Shown here: in pieces, positions 63,595 to 64,000 of the stretch | Numbering within the stretch: position 1 is the first letter of the stretch | How the letters are laid out: each line of letters opens with the position of its first letter | Assembly: GCF_001854475.1 (NCBI RefSeq) | Contig: NZ_MNAN01000034.1 | Location: 321,698-385,697, forward strand | Direction of reading: 5' to 3' | Source: Pseudoalteromonas byunsanensis | GTDB lineage: Bacteria; Pseudomonadota; Gammaproteobacteria; Enterobacterales; Alteromonadaceae | Length of the DNA: 64,000 nt | Translations under genes and position numbers: made by a program | Notes under the pieces: model-generated | Database searches by the model: none | What the model was told of the DNA's origin: nothing | What the model saw: only the letters and a program-made list of their open reading frames with translations

Positions 63595-64000
63595 TTGGCA
63601 ACATCAACCAATTTATTTGAGCAAATCGCACTGGACCTTCAGGTTCATGGTGTCAGTATTCAGAGTTTAGATTTACAAGAACCCGCCCTTTTGGCGTTGA
63701 CTGAAAGACTCGATATTTTATCACAACGAGACTTTCATAGAGCCGGTATTGGTCGCCAAGAAGAGCACATGAAAAATGAGCAAGTTCGCCGCGACAAAAT
63801 CCATTGGTTAGAGACCAGCGACACTCATGAATCGCTGTTTTTGAGCTATATGCAAGACTTGAAAGTCTATTTGAATCGTCGCCTGTTTTTAGGGCTGTTT
63901 AGCTACGAATGCCACTTTGCTCACTACGAATCAGGTGCGTTTTACAAAAAGCATCTGGATGCATTTAAAGGTGAAGCAAACCGAGTTCTCTCAACCGTAT
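63595..64000 (+). CDS. 2OG-Fe(II) oxygenase (SM-20/prolyl-hydroxylase-like), 3' end outside window
   Basis: 135 visible residues from TTG 63595, preceded by GAGAG; TTG 63580 is an alternative. The segment FSYECHFAHYESGAFYKKHL contains the start of the double-stranded beta-helix, with the iron-binding H-x-D in KKHLDAF and the next strand ANRVLSTV. The distal His and the 2-oxoglutarate-binding Arg lie beyond the window. Such enzymes hydroxylate proteins or small molecules. It is 75 bases after the phosphatase gene with a terminator between. Truncated by the window edge. Confidence 0.85.
   Translation, partial: MATSTNLFEQIALDLQVHGVSIQSLDLQEPALLALTERLDILSQRDFHRAGIGRQEEHMKNEQVRRDKIHWLETSDTHESLFLSYMQDLKVYLNRRLFLGLFSYECHFAHYESGAFYKKHLDAFKGEANRVLSTV

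Noticed and set aside
1..64000. tRNA, rRNA, insertion sequences, prophage or integrons
   Set aside because: None recognised on reading both strands; no transposase, integrase or tRNA-like clover sequences were seen.

Overview
The window reads as a chromosomal segment of a marine gammaproteobacterium of the order Alteromonadales, most likely Pseudoalteromonas. This is inferred from moderate GC content, TonB-dependent sugar uptake, a GlyGly-CTERM secreted protease, abundant secreted peptidases and TPR proteins, and NorR/NnrS/Hmp and paired bacterioferritin loci of the kind found in that order. I saw no rRNA, tRNA, insertion sequence, prophage or CRISPR array. Coding density is high on both strands.

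Layout. 1-1633: peroxide defence (ahpC, then ahpF cut by the window edge). 1899-5195: a DUF3429-like membrane protein, a diguanylate cyclase, a BMT5-like protein with a C-terminal zinc finger, and an RhtA-like exporter. 5293-9220: S9D-type peptidase, small membrane protein and S41 peptidase in a row. 9396-12994: LacI regulator overlapping a glycosyltransferase, then a ThrE-type exporter. 13016-15095: DUF898 membrane protein plus M48 peptidase. 15249-18429: large secreted reprolysin-like protease and a small lipoprotein. 18536-24978: a trehalose-use locus (trehalase, MFS permease, LacI regulator, TonB-dependent receptor) with two matching palindromic operators. 25354-31455: CHRD-repeat lipoprotein, MgtC-like protein, SoxR, a dicarboxylate symporter fused to a solute-binding domain, and a DUF1294 protein.

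31509-41173: a TPR protein, a FAN1/VRR-NUC nuclease fused to a DnaQ-type exonuclease, a periplasmic binding protein overlapping a hybrid histidine kinase, and a membrane TPR protein. 41243-45762: three secreted proteins of unknown function around a divergent promoter region. 45827-48659: TetR and hydrolase with a palindromic operator, a subclass B1 metallo-beta-lactamase, and a small secreted protein. 48819-52166: a TPR-array protein and a bacterioferritin pair in which one subunit keeps the ferroxidase site and the other the heme ligand. 52418-56762: nitric-oxide detoxification locus (norR divergent from a small membrane protein, nnrS and hmp) with two NorR-type sites and a sigma-54 promoter. 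56805-60338: a membrane protein with 17 near-identical 43-residue repeats. 60690-64000: a lipoprotein, a GNAT-like protein, a 58-residue double-glycine leader peptide gene, a low-molecular-weight tyrosine phosphatase and a partial 2OG-Fe(II) oxygenase.

Best candidates for something undescribed: the peptide precursor at 62643-62819, the zinc-finger BMT5-like protein, the fused FAN1-exonuclease, the symporter with a covalent binding domain, and the three secreted proteins. All functions are inferred from motifs read by eye; no search was run.
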